Notes under the pieces: generated by a model
Seen by the model: the letters and a program-made list of their open reading frames with translations, nothing else
Database searches by the model: none
Told to the model about the DNA's origin: nothing
Origin: Bifidobacterium apri
GTDB taxonomy: Bacteria > Actinomycetota > Actinomycetes > Actinomycetales > Bifidobacteriaceae
Assembly: GCF_009299485.1 (NCBI RefSeq)
Contig: NZ_WBSO01000002.1
Location: forward strand, 186,001-250,000
Direction: 5' to 3'
Length of the DNA: 64,000 nt
Made by a program: the position numbers and the translations under genes
In this document: positions 47,592-56,688 of the stretch, in pieces
Layout of the letters: every line of letters starts with the position of its first letter
How positions within the stretch are numbered: the first letter of the stretch is position 1

Positions 47592-48872
47592 TCAGTTCTT
47601 TGTCATTCCGGTCGTTGTCGCACGATCGGATTCCTCCGGCGTGGGGAGGTCTGCATCGTCTGCATCCCGTTGCGCAGCATGGCCGTCGGGCTGCTTCTTG
47701 GACGCGTCGGCATCCCCCATCGGCGGCGGGCATACGTGTTGTGCGGCATGATGCTTGGAATACGCAGCGTCCTCCTCCAAAATCTCCGGAATCCTCCTGC
47801 GCAGGTACGGCAGCATGGTGAGCACCGTCAGCACGGCTGCGGCGATCAGGAAGCCGACCACCACGTATTTCAAGTCGAAGAACAGGATGGTGACCGACCC
47901 GAAAGCGATGAGCGCCGCCCAACCCCACAGGATCAGCACCGCCCCTTGGACGGAATGGCCGATGCGCAGCATCCGGTGGTGCAAGTGCATACGATCGGGA
48001 TGCATCGGCGATTGGCCTTTGCTCAACCGGCGCACGATGGCCAAGCACATGTCCAGCACCGGCAGGAACAGCACAAGAATCGGCAGCAGAATCGGCATGA
48101 ACACCGGGACATACACGCTCGTATGCAACGAGGCGGGATCCAAATGCCCGGTCATCACAATCGACGCGCACGTAATCAGATAGCCCAGCAGCATGGATCC
48201 GGAATCGCCCATGAACAGTTTCGCCGGATGCCAGTTATGCAGCAGGAAGCCGATGCACACCCCGACCAGTGCGACATCAATCAGCGTGGCCATCGATGCG
48301 TAGCTTGGCGACGACCGGGCGAGAATATACGAATACAAGCCGAATGCGATGCCGCCGATGGCGACGATCCCGGCGGCGAGACCGTCCAAACCGTCCACGA
48401 AATTCACCGCGTTGATGGATGCGACAATCAGGAAGGCGGTGATCGCCATCGACAGTGTCGGCGATGCGGTGACCAACGAGCCGAGCGGCAATGAGATGAT
48501 CTGCAGACCACCCCACGCCACGAATACGGATATCAGCAGTTGCCCGGCCAGTTTGAGCATCCAGTCAAGATCCCACAGGTCGTCTGCCATGCCGAGCAGG
48601 CAGATCATGATCGCGCCGATCATCACCACCCAAGCCTGATGATTCGCCGTGAACAAGCCTGAGATGAACGGGATGCGGCTGGCGAACAGCATGGCGACCA
48701 CAAACCCGATCAGCATACCCAAACCGCCCATACGCGGGGTCGGAATCGTATGCACGTCACGCGCACGCACCCTGCCGACCGCGCCGATATGAATGGCGAC
48801 ATGCCGGATCAACGGGGTGATCAGCCACGTAGCGCCACCAGCCACCGCGGCGATGAACAGGTAGACCCTCAT
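47592..48872 (-). CDS. wecA: Undecaprenyl-phosphate N-acetylglucosaminyl-1-phosphate transferase (WecA/TagO family)
   Basis: This 426-residue integral membrane enzyme of the MraY/WecA family starts cell-wall glycopolymer synthesis by moving HexNAc-1-phosphate to undecaprenyl phosphate. About eleven helices are present. The metal/catalytic blocks are MADDLWDLDW, SINAVNFVDGLDGLAAG and FMGDSGSMLLGYL, and the cytoplasmic loop HPDRMHLHHRMLRIG holds the H-x-H-H signature of the WecA/TagO branch. A hydrophilic C-terminal tail of about 60 residues is extra. The start overlaps the tsaC stop (ATGA), so the two are translationally coupled. Confidence 0.92.
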   Translation of the reverse strand: MRVYLFIAAVAGGATWLITPLIRHVAIHIGAVGRVRARDVHTIPTPRMGGLGMLIGFVVAMLFASRIPFISGLFTANHQAWVVMIGAIMICLLGMADDLWDLDWMLKLAGQLLISVFVAWGGLQIISLPLGSLVTASPTLSMAITAFLIVASINAVNFVDGLDGLAAGIVAIGGIAFGLYSYILARSSPSYASMATLIDVALVGVCIGFLLHNWHPAKLFMGDSGSMLLGYLITCASIVMTGHLDPASLHTSVYVPVFMPILLPILVLFLPVLDMCLAIVRRLSKGQSPMHPDRMHLHHRMLRIGHSVQGAVLILWGWAALIAFGSVTILFFDLKYVVVGFLIAAAVLTVLTMLPYLRRRIPEILEEDAAYSKHHAAQHVCPPPMGDADASKKQPDGHAAQRDADDADLPTPEESDRATTTGMTKN

Positions 48873-49528
48873 GCGCCCAATCCCCCGCCGTTGACATGCA
48901 GGGCTTCACGAATCGCCGCCTGATGAATGACACCCTCGCGCAGGACGTTGATGCCGTCGCGTTCCGTCGGGTCGGCGGCGACCACCGTACTGGCCACATG
49001 GCCTTGGGTCGGCCCGCCATCAAGATACAAATCGACCTGATCGCCGAACGCGGCGACCGCTTCCTCAACGGTTTGGGCGCTTTCATCGCCGGAACGGTTC
49101 GCACTGGATGCCGCCACCGGGCCGGTCGAGCGCAGAATGCGCAACGACAACGCGGAATTCGGCACGCGAATCGCCTGGGTCGCATGCCCGTCAGACTCAC
49201 GGCGAATCGTCTTCAACCGGCAATCCTCCTCGGCCACGGCGATCGGGGAAAACGCACCCGGAAGAAACGCGGCGGCAAGACGATTCAACGGAGCGGGAAG
49301 GTACAAGCCCAAATCCTCCACTTCGTCGGCGTCCGCCATAATCACCTGCAACGCTTTGTACCGCGGGCGCTGTTTGAGCTCGTAAATCCGGTCGATAGCC
49401 TGCTGGTTGAACGGATCGCAGGCGATACCGTACACGGTGTCCGTAGGGATGACAATAACCCCGCCATCCTTGATAATCCGCGCCGCCCGTGCGATGGACC
49501 GGTCATCGACTGTGCATACCTCGCCCAT
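48869..49528 (-). CDS. tsaC: L-threonylcarbamoyladenylate synthase (TsaC/Sua5/YrdC)
   Basis: This 219-residue enzyme makes threonylcarbamoyl-AMP from threonine, bicarbonate and ATP for the t6A37 modification of tRNAs reading ANN codons. The fold motifs are VIPTDTVYGIACDP, ELKQRPRYKALQVI and GPVAASSANRSGDESAQT. There is no Sua5 C-terminal domain, so it is the short form. The ATG at 49528 has GGAGG upstream. It lies 82 bp after prmC, within a translation-linked cluster. Confidence 0.92.
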   Translation of the reverse strand: MGEVCTVDDRSIARAARIIKDGGVIVIPTDTVYGIACDPFNQQAIDRIYELKQRPRYKALQVIMADADEVEDLGLYLPAPLNRLAAAFLPGAFSPIAVAEEDCRLKTIRRESDGHATQAIRVPNSALSLRILRSTGPVAASSANRSGDESAQTVEEAVAAFGDQVDLYLDGGPTQGHVASTVVAADPTERDGINVLREGVIHQAAIREALHVNGGGLGA

Positions 49529-49610
49529 AAAACCTCCGATTATTCCACCACTATTGCACCATCGCGCCCCGACGTGCCGTGTGCAGGCGGACGCAACGCG
49601 TGCAGCGCAA

Positions 49611-50507
49611 TCACTTGATTGCGAACAGATACCGCGGCCGCGACGTGTAATCCAGACCGGTGCGCGCCTGCGAGAAACCATTAGACAACGCGTACGCGAG
49701 CATCCGATCGGCCTGGGAGATGTCATGCTCAAGCACCAGCACGCCGCCTTCGCGCAGCAATGCGGCGGAGCGGCGGACGATCCGTTCCGGAATCAGCGTG
49801 CCGTCAGCGGAACCGCCATACAGCGCGGCCTGAGGGTCGAAATCACGCACCTCAGGTTGGGTCGGCGGTTGGGACATCGGTACATACGGCGGATTGGTGA
49901 CCACAAGATCGACCGAACCGTCCAGCGCCGCGAGCGTGGTGGTATCCGTAGCATCGCCGGCTTGAAGATGATAGTTGTACCCGGCTGCGGGATCACTGTC
50001 AGCGACACGCTTGGCATTGCGTTTCGTCCACTCGAGTGTCTGCGGATACTTCTCCACAGCCCACACTTCGGCGCCACGCACTTCAGTGACGATCGACAAG
50101 CCGATTGCGCCGCTGCCCGCGCATAAATCCACGACCTTCGGGGCGTACAGCCCTTCACGCGTCAGCCAATCGATACCGGCCTGCACTACGACCTCGGTCT
50201 CCTGACGAGGAATGAACACGCCCGGGCCGACCTTCACATCGAGATACCGGAACGGGACATGACCCACGATATATTGCAACGGCTCGCGCGCGGCACGACG
50301 GTCCATCATCGAACGGAACACCGCGAGCGCAGTGTCATCGACGTCGAAGCCGTCCCCCATCAGCAACGCTTTATCGATGTCACGCGGGCGAACGCCACAC
50401 GCTTCGGCGAACAGCAACCGGGCGTCGTATCTGGCGGTTTCGATACCCGCCTTCCACAGACGATCCGTCGCCTCGGCGAGCAGATCCTTCAGCGTATCGA
50501 TGCCCAT
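49611..50507 (-). CDS. prmC: Release factor glutamine methyltransferase PrmC (HemK)
   Basis: This SAM-dependent enzyme of about 298 residues methylates the glutamine of the GGQ motif in RF1 and RF2. The N-terminal helical domain is followed by a Rossmann fold with motif I VVDLCAGSGAIGLSI and the diagnostic NPPY (VVTNPPYVPM). It lies directly downstream of prfA, its substrate gene, a conserved bacterial pairing. Two start codons, 50513 and 50507, lie beside AAAGGA; the second gives better spacing. Confidence 0.94.
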   Translation of the reverse strand: MGIDTLKDLLAEATDRLWKAGIETARYDARLLFAEACGVRPRDIDKALLMGDGFDVDDTALAVFRSMMDRRAAREPLQYIVGHVPFRYLDVKVGPGVFIPRQETEVVVQAGIDWLTREGLYAPKVVDLCAGSGAIGLSIVTEVRGAEVWAVEKYPQTLEWTKRNAKRVADSDPAAGYNYHLQAGDATDTTTLAALDGSVDLVVTNPPYVPMSQPPTQPEVRDFDPQAALYGGSADGTLIPERIVRRSAALLREGGVLVLEHDISQADRMLAYALSNGFSQARTGLDYTSRPRYLFAIK

Positions 50508-50670
50508 GCGCATGCTTCCTTTCACTCGTTCCACCCGTTGGACTGTGTTCCTTGAGACGTGTTTCGATTCGACTCGCACAGTGCGGTGCTGCATGATGCC
50601 GCCACACGGCAAGCGGCGACGCGCGGAATCCACCGGCGTGCGGATCTGCATCCGCATTCCGGTATAGCAA

Positions 50671-51789
50671 TCAGTCGGCGTTCACGCCCTGCTGCTTCTG
50701 CTGTTCGAGACGCGCTGCCTCATCTGCCGCGATGTCACTGTCGATCACCGCTTGCAAATCGCCATCGAGCACCTGGTCAAGGTTGTACGCCTTGTAGTTC
50801 GTGCGATGGTCGACAATGCGGTTCTCTGGGAAGTTGTAGGTGCGGATGCGTTCGGAACGGTCCAGCGAACGGACCTGGGAATGACGCATATCCGCGGCCT
50901 CGGCGGCCTCCTGCTCGTGCTTCATGGCCAGCAAGCGGGATTTGAGGACGCGCAGGGCGGCTTGACGGTTCTGGATCTGCGATTTTTCGTCCTGCATGCT
51001 CACGACGATACCCGTCGGGATATGGGTCATACGAACCGCGGAATACGTGGTGTTCACCGATTGCCCGCCCGGGCCGGAGCTCATGAAGATATCGATCTTC
51101 AAGTCTTTCGGGTCGATTTCGATCTCGTCGTCATCGTCGTCGGCTTCGGGGAACACGATGACACCGGCGGCGGACGTCTGGATGCGTCCCTGGGATTCGG
51201 TGACGGGGATGCGCTGCACGCGATGCACGCCGCCCTCGTATTTCAGGCTCGCCCACACGCCGTCCTCGGGGGCAGGGGTGCCTTTCGCGCGGATGGCAAG
51301 CTGGACGTCTTTGACACCGCCGAGTTCCGTAGTGTTTTCGCTTTGAATGGTGGTGGTCCATCCGCGTTTCTCGGCATACCTGAGGTACATGCGCAGCAAA
51401 TCGCCGGCGAACAGCGCCGCCTCCTCGCCACCGGTGCCGGCTTTGATTTCCATGATCACGTCACGGGCATCATCCGGGTCGCGAGGAATCAGCGCTGTGC
51501 GCAGCGCTTCTTCGGCTTTCGGCAGTTCAGCTTCCAGACGCTTGGCTTCAGCGGCGAAATCCTCGTCCTCGGATGCCATTTCCTTGGCCGCCTCAAGATC
51601 GTCGAACATCTGACGGTATGTGTTGTACGCGGTGACGATGGTGCCGAGTTCAGCATGACGGCGGCCCAGCTTGCGGATTTTGTCGGGGTCGGACGCGACT
51701 TCGGGCTGTGCCATCTGCCGTTCGATATCGTGATACTCCTCCACTGCGGTCTGCGCCGCAGGGAACTGATCCTGTGGATCCTGTGCCAT
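50671..51789 (-). CDS. prfA: Peptide chain release factor 1
   Basis: This 372-residue class I release factor reads UAA/UAG. The P-x-T recognition tripeptide is PVT at residues 195-197 ([10 protein letters not shown]), and the catalytic GGQ is at 241-243 ([11 protein letters not shown]), the target of the PrmC encoded next. An acidic stretch ([10 protein letters not shown]) lies between them. The start follows a GAGGAA sequence. Together with rpmE upstream and prmC downstream it forms the common rpmE-prfA-prmC order. Confidence 0.96.
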   Translation of the reverse strand: MAQDPQDQFPAAQTAVEEYHDIERQMAQPEVASDPDKIRKLGRRHAELGTIVTAYNTYRQMFDDLEAAKEMASEDEDFAAEAKRLEAELPKAEEALRTALIPRDPDDARDVIMEIKAGTGGEEAALFAGDLLRMYLRYAEKRGWTTTIQSENTTELGGVKDVQLAIRAKGTPAPEDGVWASLKYEGGVHRVQRIPVTESQGRIQTSAAGVIVFPEADDDDDEIEIDPKDLKIDIFMSSGPGGQSVNTTYSAVRMTHIPTGIVVSMQDEKSQIQNRQAALRVLKSRLLAMKHEQEAAEAADMRHSQVRSLDRSERIRTYNFPENRIVDHRTNYKAYNLDQVLDGDLQAVIDSDIAADEAARLEQQKQQGVNAD

Positions 51790-52180
51790 ATACCATTCCT
51801 CGTTACCATTGCACGTGTTCGCGCGTTTGTATACCCGATGTGCTGCATTCCCGGCAGTCCCCGGCCCGGCTCTGTGCCATAGGCGCCGCGGCGACGACCA
51901 GGCGTATGTCAGCGATTGCGCTTCATCTTGCTCAACTTCACCATCATATAGGCACGCTTAGCCAAGGTCCGTATTCGCGCGCGGCTCGGGGACAAGACGA
52001 GCGGCGGACGTCAAATCGGGGCGGCATGCGGCCCAACCATCGCACCACAAGCCGATACCACCCCAGGACCGGCCCAAAGCTGCCAATACCTCAGAACAGT
52101 GCAACCCAACCGTCGCACCGCGGCCAGATCGCTAGCGGCATGCGGATACCGGGCAAACCATCATCGCCATGAACGCGTCA
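51790..52180. other. Gene-free stretch upstream of prfA
   Basis: About 390 bp without a convincing gene. GCGGCATGCGG occurs twice (about 52021 and 52135), and a CCCAACCRTCGCACC block also occurs twice. The prfA promoter should lie here. Confidence 0.45.
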
Positions 52181-52214
52181 GAAAAACAACAACGCCAGTC
52201 CGAAGACTGGCGTT
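52181..52214 (-). terminator. Rho-independent terminator of rpmE
   Basis: A perfect 10-bp stem AACGCCAGTC/GACTGGCGTT (52191-52200 with 52205-52214) has a UUCG-type tetraloop on the transcribed strand, followed by GTTGTTTTTC. Confidence 0.9.
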
Positions 52215-52224
52215 GATAGAAGCC

Positions 52225-52437
52225 TTACTTGCTGCGCTTGCCGTAACGCTTCTCGAAGCGAGCCACGCGGCCGCCGGTATCCAGAATCTTCTGCTTGCCG
52301 GTGTAGAACGGGTGGCAATTCGAGCACACGTCAACCGTCATATGATCGCCAGGGGCGGTGGAACGGGTGACAAACGTGTTGCCGCACGAGCAGGTGACCT
52401 GCACGGCGTGATAATCGGGATGAATACCCTGCTTCAT
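52225..52437 (-). CDS. rpmE: 50S ribosomal protein L31, zinc-binding form
   Basis: This 70-residue ribosomal protein has the zinc-type cysteine set: C-S-C near residues 16-18 (TCSCGNTF) and C-S-N-C near 37-40 ([15 protein letters not shown]). It is therefore the C+ form rather than the zinc-free paralogue. The ATG at 52437 has AGGAG eight bases upstream. It ends in a textbook terminator and is the first gene of the translation cluster that continues with prfA. Confidence 0.95.
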   Translation of the reverse strand: MKQGIHPDYHAVQVTCSCGNTFVTRSTAPGDHMTVDVCSNCHPFYTGKQKILDTGGRVARFEKRYGKRSK

Positions 52438-52598
52438 GGTGTGTCTCCTATGGAATTCAGGTGACCCGGGTCGCCAGCCCCTATGGCGGGCGTGAACCGG
52501 AACCGTCAGTATTGTACGCGCGGTCGCGGACGACACGCTGGTGAGCCCACAGCGTATGCGACGCCGCGAACCGGCAGATTGATACAAGAGAACAGTAG

Positions 52599-52672
52599 TG
52601 GGGCCTCACGGGCTTGAACCGTGGACCGGCGGATTATGAGTCCGATGCTCTAACCGACTGAGCTAAGGCCCC
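52599..52672 (-). tRNA. tRNA with CAT anticodon (Met, or Ile2 with lysidine)
   Basis: This 74-nt cloverleaf has a 7-bp acceptor stem GGGGCCT/AGGCCCC, D-arm TAGCTCAGTCGGTTAGAGC, anticodon loop CTCATAA and T-loop GGTTCAAGCC. The CCA end is not encoded; the discriminator is A. CAT can be elongator methionine or, after lysidine modification, isoleucine 2. The C-T-T-A-G-C-T-C-A-G and G-A-C-T-C-A-T-A-A-T-C features resemble tRNA-Ile2, but this is not decisive. Confidence 0.93.
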
Positions 52673-52857
52673 ACGTTGGAGCAAACCAACTTTTCCAATA
52701 TAGCAAATCCCCTGACCGCACGCGCCCGCATCCGGAGTTCCGAGAAACAGATCCGGACGCCTTACGGGATTGCCAACTCCTGACAACGCAGGAACAGCAA
52801 GGATTCAGAAAGATCCGCCAATCGCTGAATCAGCCGGTCGCCCCAACAGCGGACACA

Positions 52858-53541
52858 TCAGTCTGCAAGACCGCGAACCGCGCGACCGGAAGCAAAACGG
52901 TCCAGCGCACCCGTACGGGCGATGGCAAGATACAGGAACCAGCTCATGATGCCGGCGAAGACCACGCCGCCCACAACCTCGCTGATCAGATGCGTGATGC
53001 CACGCGGGCTCAGCAACGCGACACCCTGATACCTGAAGAACAGCAGATAGAAGCCGTATTCAAGCGCCACACACAATCCAGAAGCGATGCTCAACGGCAG
53101 ATTGTACTTGCGATACCGCGCCAACGCGAACGGAATCTCCGCGAACACGCCTTGCAGCGCAGCGGAAATGAATACAAAGGTAAACGCGAAATTATTGCCG
53201 AACACCATCTCGGCGACCGCACCCACCAGATTCACATAGACGGCAGCGCCAGGTTTGCGGATAATCAGCAATGCAAGAGGGCCGGAAAAATACCAGAATG
53301 CATGCAGCACGCTCGCGATGCCCGGCAGCAGCGCGCCCAACACCGGCGAGATTGCCTGATACGCGAAATTGAATCCCCAGAACACCAGCCCGCATGCGAC
53401 GCCGAGTGCGGCACCGACAGCAATATCGGCAGTGGTCCAGCGCAACGTGACCGGGCGCACGGAAAGCACGGTGCCGTTGCCTTGGGAAGATGGATATGTT
53501 GATATGGTCGAATCGACCTGATTGCGAGCAGAGTTGCCCAT
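52858..53541 (-). CDS. ECF transporter S component, YkoE-like
   Basis: This 227-residue membrane protein has a hydrophilic N-terminus of about 45 residues and six hydrophobic helices (AVGAALGVACGLVFWGFNFAYQ; GPLALLIIRKPGAAVYVNLVGAVAEMVFGN; the family signature EIPFALARYRKYN). It resembles YkoE, the substrate-specific part of an energy-coupling-factor importer for a thiamine precursor (hydroxymethylpyrimidine). The ATG at 53541 has AGGAG. Usually ykoD and ykoC follow; here a tRNA gene follows, so it must borrow an ECF module from elsewhere. No TPP riboswitch was found upstream. Confidence 0.8.
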   Translation of the reverse strand: MGNSARNQVDSTISTYPSSQGNGTVLSVRPVTLRWTTADIAVGAALGVACGLVFWGFNFAYQAISPVLGALLPGIASVLHAFWYFSGPLALLIIRKPGAAVYVNLVGAVAEMVFGNNFAFTFVFISAALQGVFAEIPFALARYRKYNLPLSIASGLCVALEYGFYLLFFRYQGVALLSPRGITHLISEVVGGVVFAGIMSWFLYLAIARTGALDRFASGRAVRGLAD

Positions 53542-53590
53542 GGGATTCTCCTGTCCCTCATGGTCGCACACAGTATTGTCTCGGAACTCG

Positions 53591-53627
53591 GGCGTTCCTT
53601 GACCTGTGCGACTCGGGCGGGAACGCC
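53591..53627 (-). promoter_or_regulatory. Hairpin in the 5' leader of the YkoE-like gene
   Basis: GGCGTTCC (53591-53598) pairs with GGAACGCC (53620-53627), about 50 bp upstream of the start codon. It could be a leader structure; no known riboswitch motif is recognisable. Confidence 0.3.
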
Positions 53628-53854
53628 ACATGCCATCGTACCAGCGGACGGGTGCATGTCACGCGTGCGAAACCGACGTTTTCCGCACACCGGCTATAGA
53701 TTGGATTGATAACGCATGATCACCGCCAAGCAGACCGCCGCCCGCGCTGTGCCGAACACATCAGCACATCTCGAGAAAATTCTCAGCATCCTTGTTTAGC
53801 GTCAGAAGCACGCATGAGCAGAAACGACAAACCCCGTGCGCCAAGGAGGCGGAA

Positions 53855-54517
53855 ATGGCCAGTGACGCAACCCCTGCCGCAGCACCACAAGCCCACGGCA
53901 CCAGCATTTACGGACCGTTCTCGCAGCAACTGTCGCAAGTCATGGATCTTATCGTCGAACGGATCGAAACATTCGACGCAGAGCAGCGCAGCACCACCGG
54001 CGAAGGAGCCTACGAACACTTCAACCACCGCATCAAAAGCGAAGCGAGCATGCGCGAAAAATGCGAGCGCAAAGGGCTGCCACCCACGCCGCACTCCGCC
54101 CTCGTCGATATCCATGATGCCATCGGATGCCGCATTGTCTGCCGTTTCGTCGATGACATGTATGCGCTTGCCGACCATTTGCGCTCCCAGCCCGGTTTCA
54201 GCGTCATCGAGGAAAAAGATTACGTGCGCCACCCCAAGCCCAACGGGTATCGCAGCTACCATATGATCCTCGACATCACTACACCGTTCATCGACGCCGC
54301 CGGTCGCACACCCGGCCACTATCCGGCAGAAATCCAGCTGCGCACCATCGCCATGGACTCATGGGCCGCCCTCGAACACCAAGTGCGGTACAAGAAAGAC
54401 ATCGGGCACGCGAATGCTGTGATCGTGACGCAGGAACTCAAACGTTGCGCCGACGAGCTTGCATCATGCGACCTGACAATGCAGACAATCCGCAATCTGA
54501 TGAACGAGGACCGCTGA
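53855..54517 (+). CDS. Small alarmone synthetase (RelQ/YjbM-type GTP pyrophosphokinase)
   Basis: This 220-residue protein holds only a RelA/SpoT synthetase domain; no hydrolase, TGS or ACT domain is present. Motifs are HFNHRIKSEASMREKCERKG, IHDAIGCRIVCRFVDDMYALADHL, the G-loop region KPNGYRSYHMIL and EIQLRTIAMDSWAALEHQVRYK. It should make (p)ppGpp constitutively or under local control. The ATG at 53855 has a strong AAGGAGG. It lies 64 bp before a two-component system on the same strand and could be co-transcribed with it. Confidence 0.92.
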   Translation: MASDATPAAAPQAHGTSIYGPFSQQLSQVMDLIVERIETFDAEQRSTTGEGAYEHFNHRIKSEASMREKCERKGLPPTPHSALVDIHDAIGCRIVCRFVDDMYALADHLRSQPGFSVIEEKDYVRHPKPNGYRSYHMILDITTPFIDAAGRTPGHYPAEIQLRTIAMDSWAALEHQVRYKKDIGHANAVIVTQELKRCADELASCDLTMQTIRNLMNEDR

Positions 54518-54581
54518 CAGCCGCGCGGCACGGCGAACCCGGCATGACACGACATCCCAAACGATCCCACAAGGAGCCACA

Positions 54582-55307
54582 ATGAAAGTCCTGATCGCCG
54601 AAGACGAACAAGAACTGGCTCGCGCCGAGCAGACCATCCTCGCCATCAGCCATATCGAAGCCGACATCGCCCACGACGGGCAGGAAGCGACCGACATGGC
54701 CGAACGCGGGGATTATGACGTGATCGTGCTCGACGTGATGATGCCCCGCGTGGATGGTATCGAAGCATTGAAACGCATCCGCTCCGCCGGCGACACCACG
54801 CCAATCATCATGCTCACCGCCAAGGCTGAAATCGACGATAGGATCACCGGGCTGGACGCCGGGGCGGACGACTATCTGACTAAACCCTTCGCCATGAAAG
54901 AGCTGCTCGCCCGCATCCGCTCACAAGCCCGCAGAAGCACCTCTTACACGCCATCCGTGCTGGATTATGCAGGGTTACGGCTCAATATCGGCAATCAGGA
55001 GATCAGCTGCGAAAACACCATGCACCTATCCGGGCGCGAAACCAAACTCTTGGCTTGTCTCATGCTCAATCCCGGCAAACCGATCAGCACCGAACGGCTG
55101 CTCTCCAAAGTCTGGGACGACGAACCCGATGCCGATACGACGCTCGTCTACGTGTACGTATCCTATCTGCGCGAAAAGTTGCGTTCCATCGCATCCGGCG
55201 TTTCGATCGCCGGTGAACGCGGCGGCAGCTATCAGCTCGTCGAATCCGCGCAAGACCGCAACGACGCCGATAGCACTGGTGCCATGCCGAAAGGCGAACG
55301 TCCATGA
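54582..55307 (+). CDS. Response regulator, OmpR/PhoB family
   Basis: This 241-residue protein has a receiver domain with the D-E-x acidic pocket IAEDEQE near residue 6, phospho-acceptor in DVIVLDVMMPRVDG near 51 and the switch lysine in YLTKPFA near 101. The C-terminal winged helix (LSGRETKLLACLMLNPGKPISTERLLSKVW, VYVYVSYLREKL) is of OmpR type. The start follows AAGGAGCCACA. It overlaps the kinase gene by 4 bp (ATGA). The targets are unknown. Confidence 0.93.
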   Translation: MKVLIAEDEQELARAEQTILAISHIEADIAHDGQEATDMAERGDYDVIVLDVMMPRVDGIEALKRIRSAGDTTPIIMLTAKAEIDDRITGLDAGADDYLTKPFAMKELLARIRSQARRSTSYTPSVLDYAGLRLNIGNQEISCENTMHLSGRETKLLACLMLNPGKPISTERLLSKVWDDEPDADTTLVYVYVSYLREKLRSIASGVSIAGERGGSYQLVESAQDRNDADSTGAMPKGERP

Positions 55308-56527
55308 TCGGCAAACTGCGCAGACAGTTCATGTTCAGCGCCACCATCGCCCTTCTGATTGTGCTGATTACCATCATCGGCATCATCAACGGTGCGATGG
55401 CGAGCGTGGTCGGCATCGGTTTGAACGAGTCGCTGGCGCGGATCGAAGGACGACAGACCACCGGACATAGCCTGCTGTCCAGCAAAATCCTGCCCGTCGT
55501 CTCCCCTGACGCCCGCAACTATTACATCATCACGCTCGACGCCGCATATACGGTCAGCGATTGGGACACCCACAGCGTCACTACGCCGACCAGCGACGAT
55601 ATCCAGGCCCTGGCCGCCTCATTTCGGACGCACAATCCGCAGATGCGCACCGGGCAGACCGTGCATATGCGTGTCGGCTCAGCGCAGTACGCCGCCCGGC
55701 TGTCCGCGTCCGGCACCGGATACCGGCTGACCATCCTGGACTACACGGAAGAATTCTCCTGGCAGGTCCGGCTGCTGTGGCTATCCATCGGCATCGGTAC
55801 GCTCGCCCTGCTGGTGTTTCTCGCGGCGATCTCCCTGCTGTCAAGACGGGCAATCGAACCGACCGTCCGCACAATGGAGAATCAGAAACGTTTCATCACC
55901 AACGCCTCGCACGAGCTGAAAACCCCGGTCGCCATCATTTCGGCAGATGTGGAGGTGCTCGAAGCCGTCAACGGTGAAAACGAATGGACCGAAAGCATTC
56001 TCAACCAGTCGCGACGGCTGAACGAGCTGATTTCCGCATTGGTCCAGCTGACGAAAGCCAGCGAGGATGAACGCTTCACGCTGAGCGACGTGGACTGCTC
56101 CTCGATCGCGAAGGACGCTGCCGACTCATACCAACCAGTGATTGAGCGGCGGGGCAAACACCTGTTGGGTGACATCGAGCCGGATATCCACGCACAAGCC
56201 GAGCCGAAAGCCCTGTTGGAAATCGTCAATATCCTGCTGGATAACGCTTCAAAATATTGCGATGACGATGGGGTGGTCACCATCGCGTTGCACCGGCAAG
56301 GGCGACGCGTCCAACTGGTTGTCGCCAACGATTACGCCGCAGGCGAGCATGTCGATTACACGAGGTTCTTCGAACGCTTCTACCGGGCTGACGAATCGCA
56401 TAATTCCAGCAAGGAAGGCTTCGGCATCGGCTTGGCGATGGCGCGCGAACTGACCCGGCGCATGCACGGCGACATCAGCGCATCATGGCAGCAAGGGCGT
56501 ATCGCGTTCACGGTCACCATGCGGTAG
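55304..56527 (+). CDS. Sensor histidine kinase, HisKA type
   Basis: This 407-residue kinase has two membrane helices (FSATIALLIVLITIIGIINGAM and LLWLSIGIGTLALLVFLAAISLL) enclosing an extracellular sensor of about 115 residues. The H-box is FITNASHELKTPVAII, the N-box EIVNILLDNASKY, and the F and G2 boxes FFERFYRADES and GFGIGLAMARELTRRMHG. The organisation is complete and canonical. It is translationally coupled to the OmpR-type regulator. The signal is unknown. Confidence 0.93.
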   Translation: MIGKLRRQFMFSATIALLIVLITIIGIINGAMASVVGIGLNESLARIEGRQTTGHSLLSSKILPVVSPDARNYYIITLDAAYTVSDWDTHSVTTPTSDDIQALAASFRTHNPQMRTGQTVHMRVGSAQYAARLSASGTGYRLTILDYTEEFSWQVRLLWLSIGIGTLALLVFLAAISLLSRRAIEPTVRTMENQKRFITNASHELKTPVAIISADVEVLEAVNGENEWTESILNQSRRLNELISALVQLTKASEDERFTLSDVDCSSIAKDAADSYQPVIERRGKHLLGDIEPDIHAQAEPKALLEIVNILLDNASKYCDDDGVVTIALHRQGRRVQLVVANDYAAGEHVDYTRFFERFYRADESHNSSKEGFGIGLAMARELTRRMHGDISASWQQGRIAFTVTMR

Positions 56528-56626
56528 CGCGCACTGAGACGGCCGCTTGCGGGCCGACGACATTGCCGGTCACTCCATCGGCCACGAAACAGCGATTGCG
56601 CGTGAACAGGCACCGCCGCCCATACG

Positions 56627-56665
56627 TTGAAGCCCCGTCCGCACTAGGCGCGGGCGGGGCTTCAA
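56627..56665. terminator. Bidirectional terminator between convergent genes
   Basis: A 16-bp stem with a single G-T pair (56627-56642 with 56650-56665) lies between the kinase gene and the leftward transporter gene. Confidence 0.78.
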
Positions 56666-56688
56666 TGCGACGGTATCAATCAGAGCAA

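Noticed and set aside
53541-53700. TPP riboswitch before the YkoE-like gene
   Set aside because: The conserved CUGAGA and related thi-box segments are absent on either strand.
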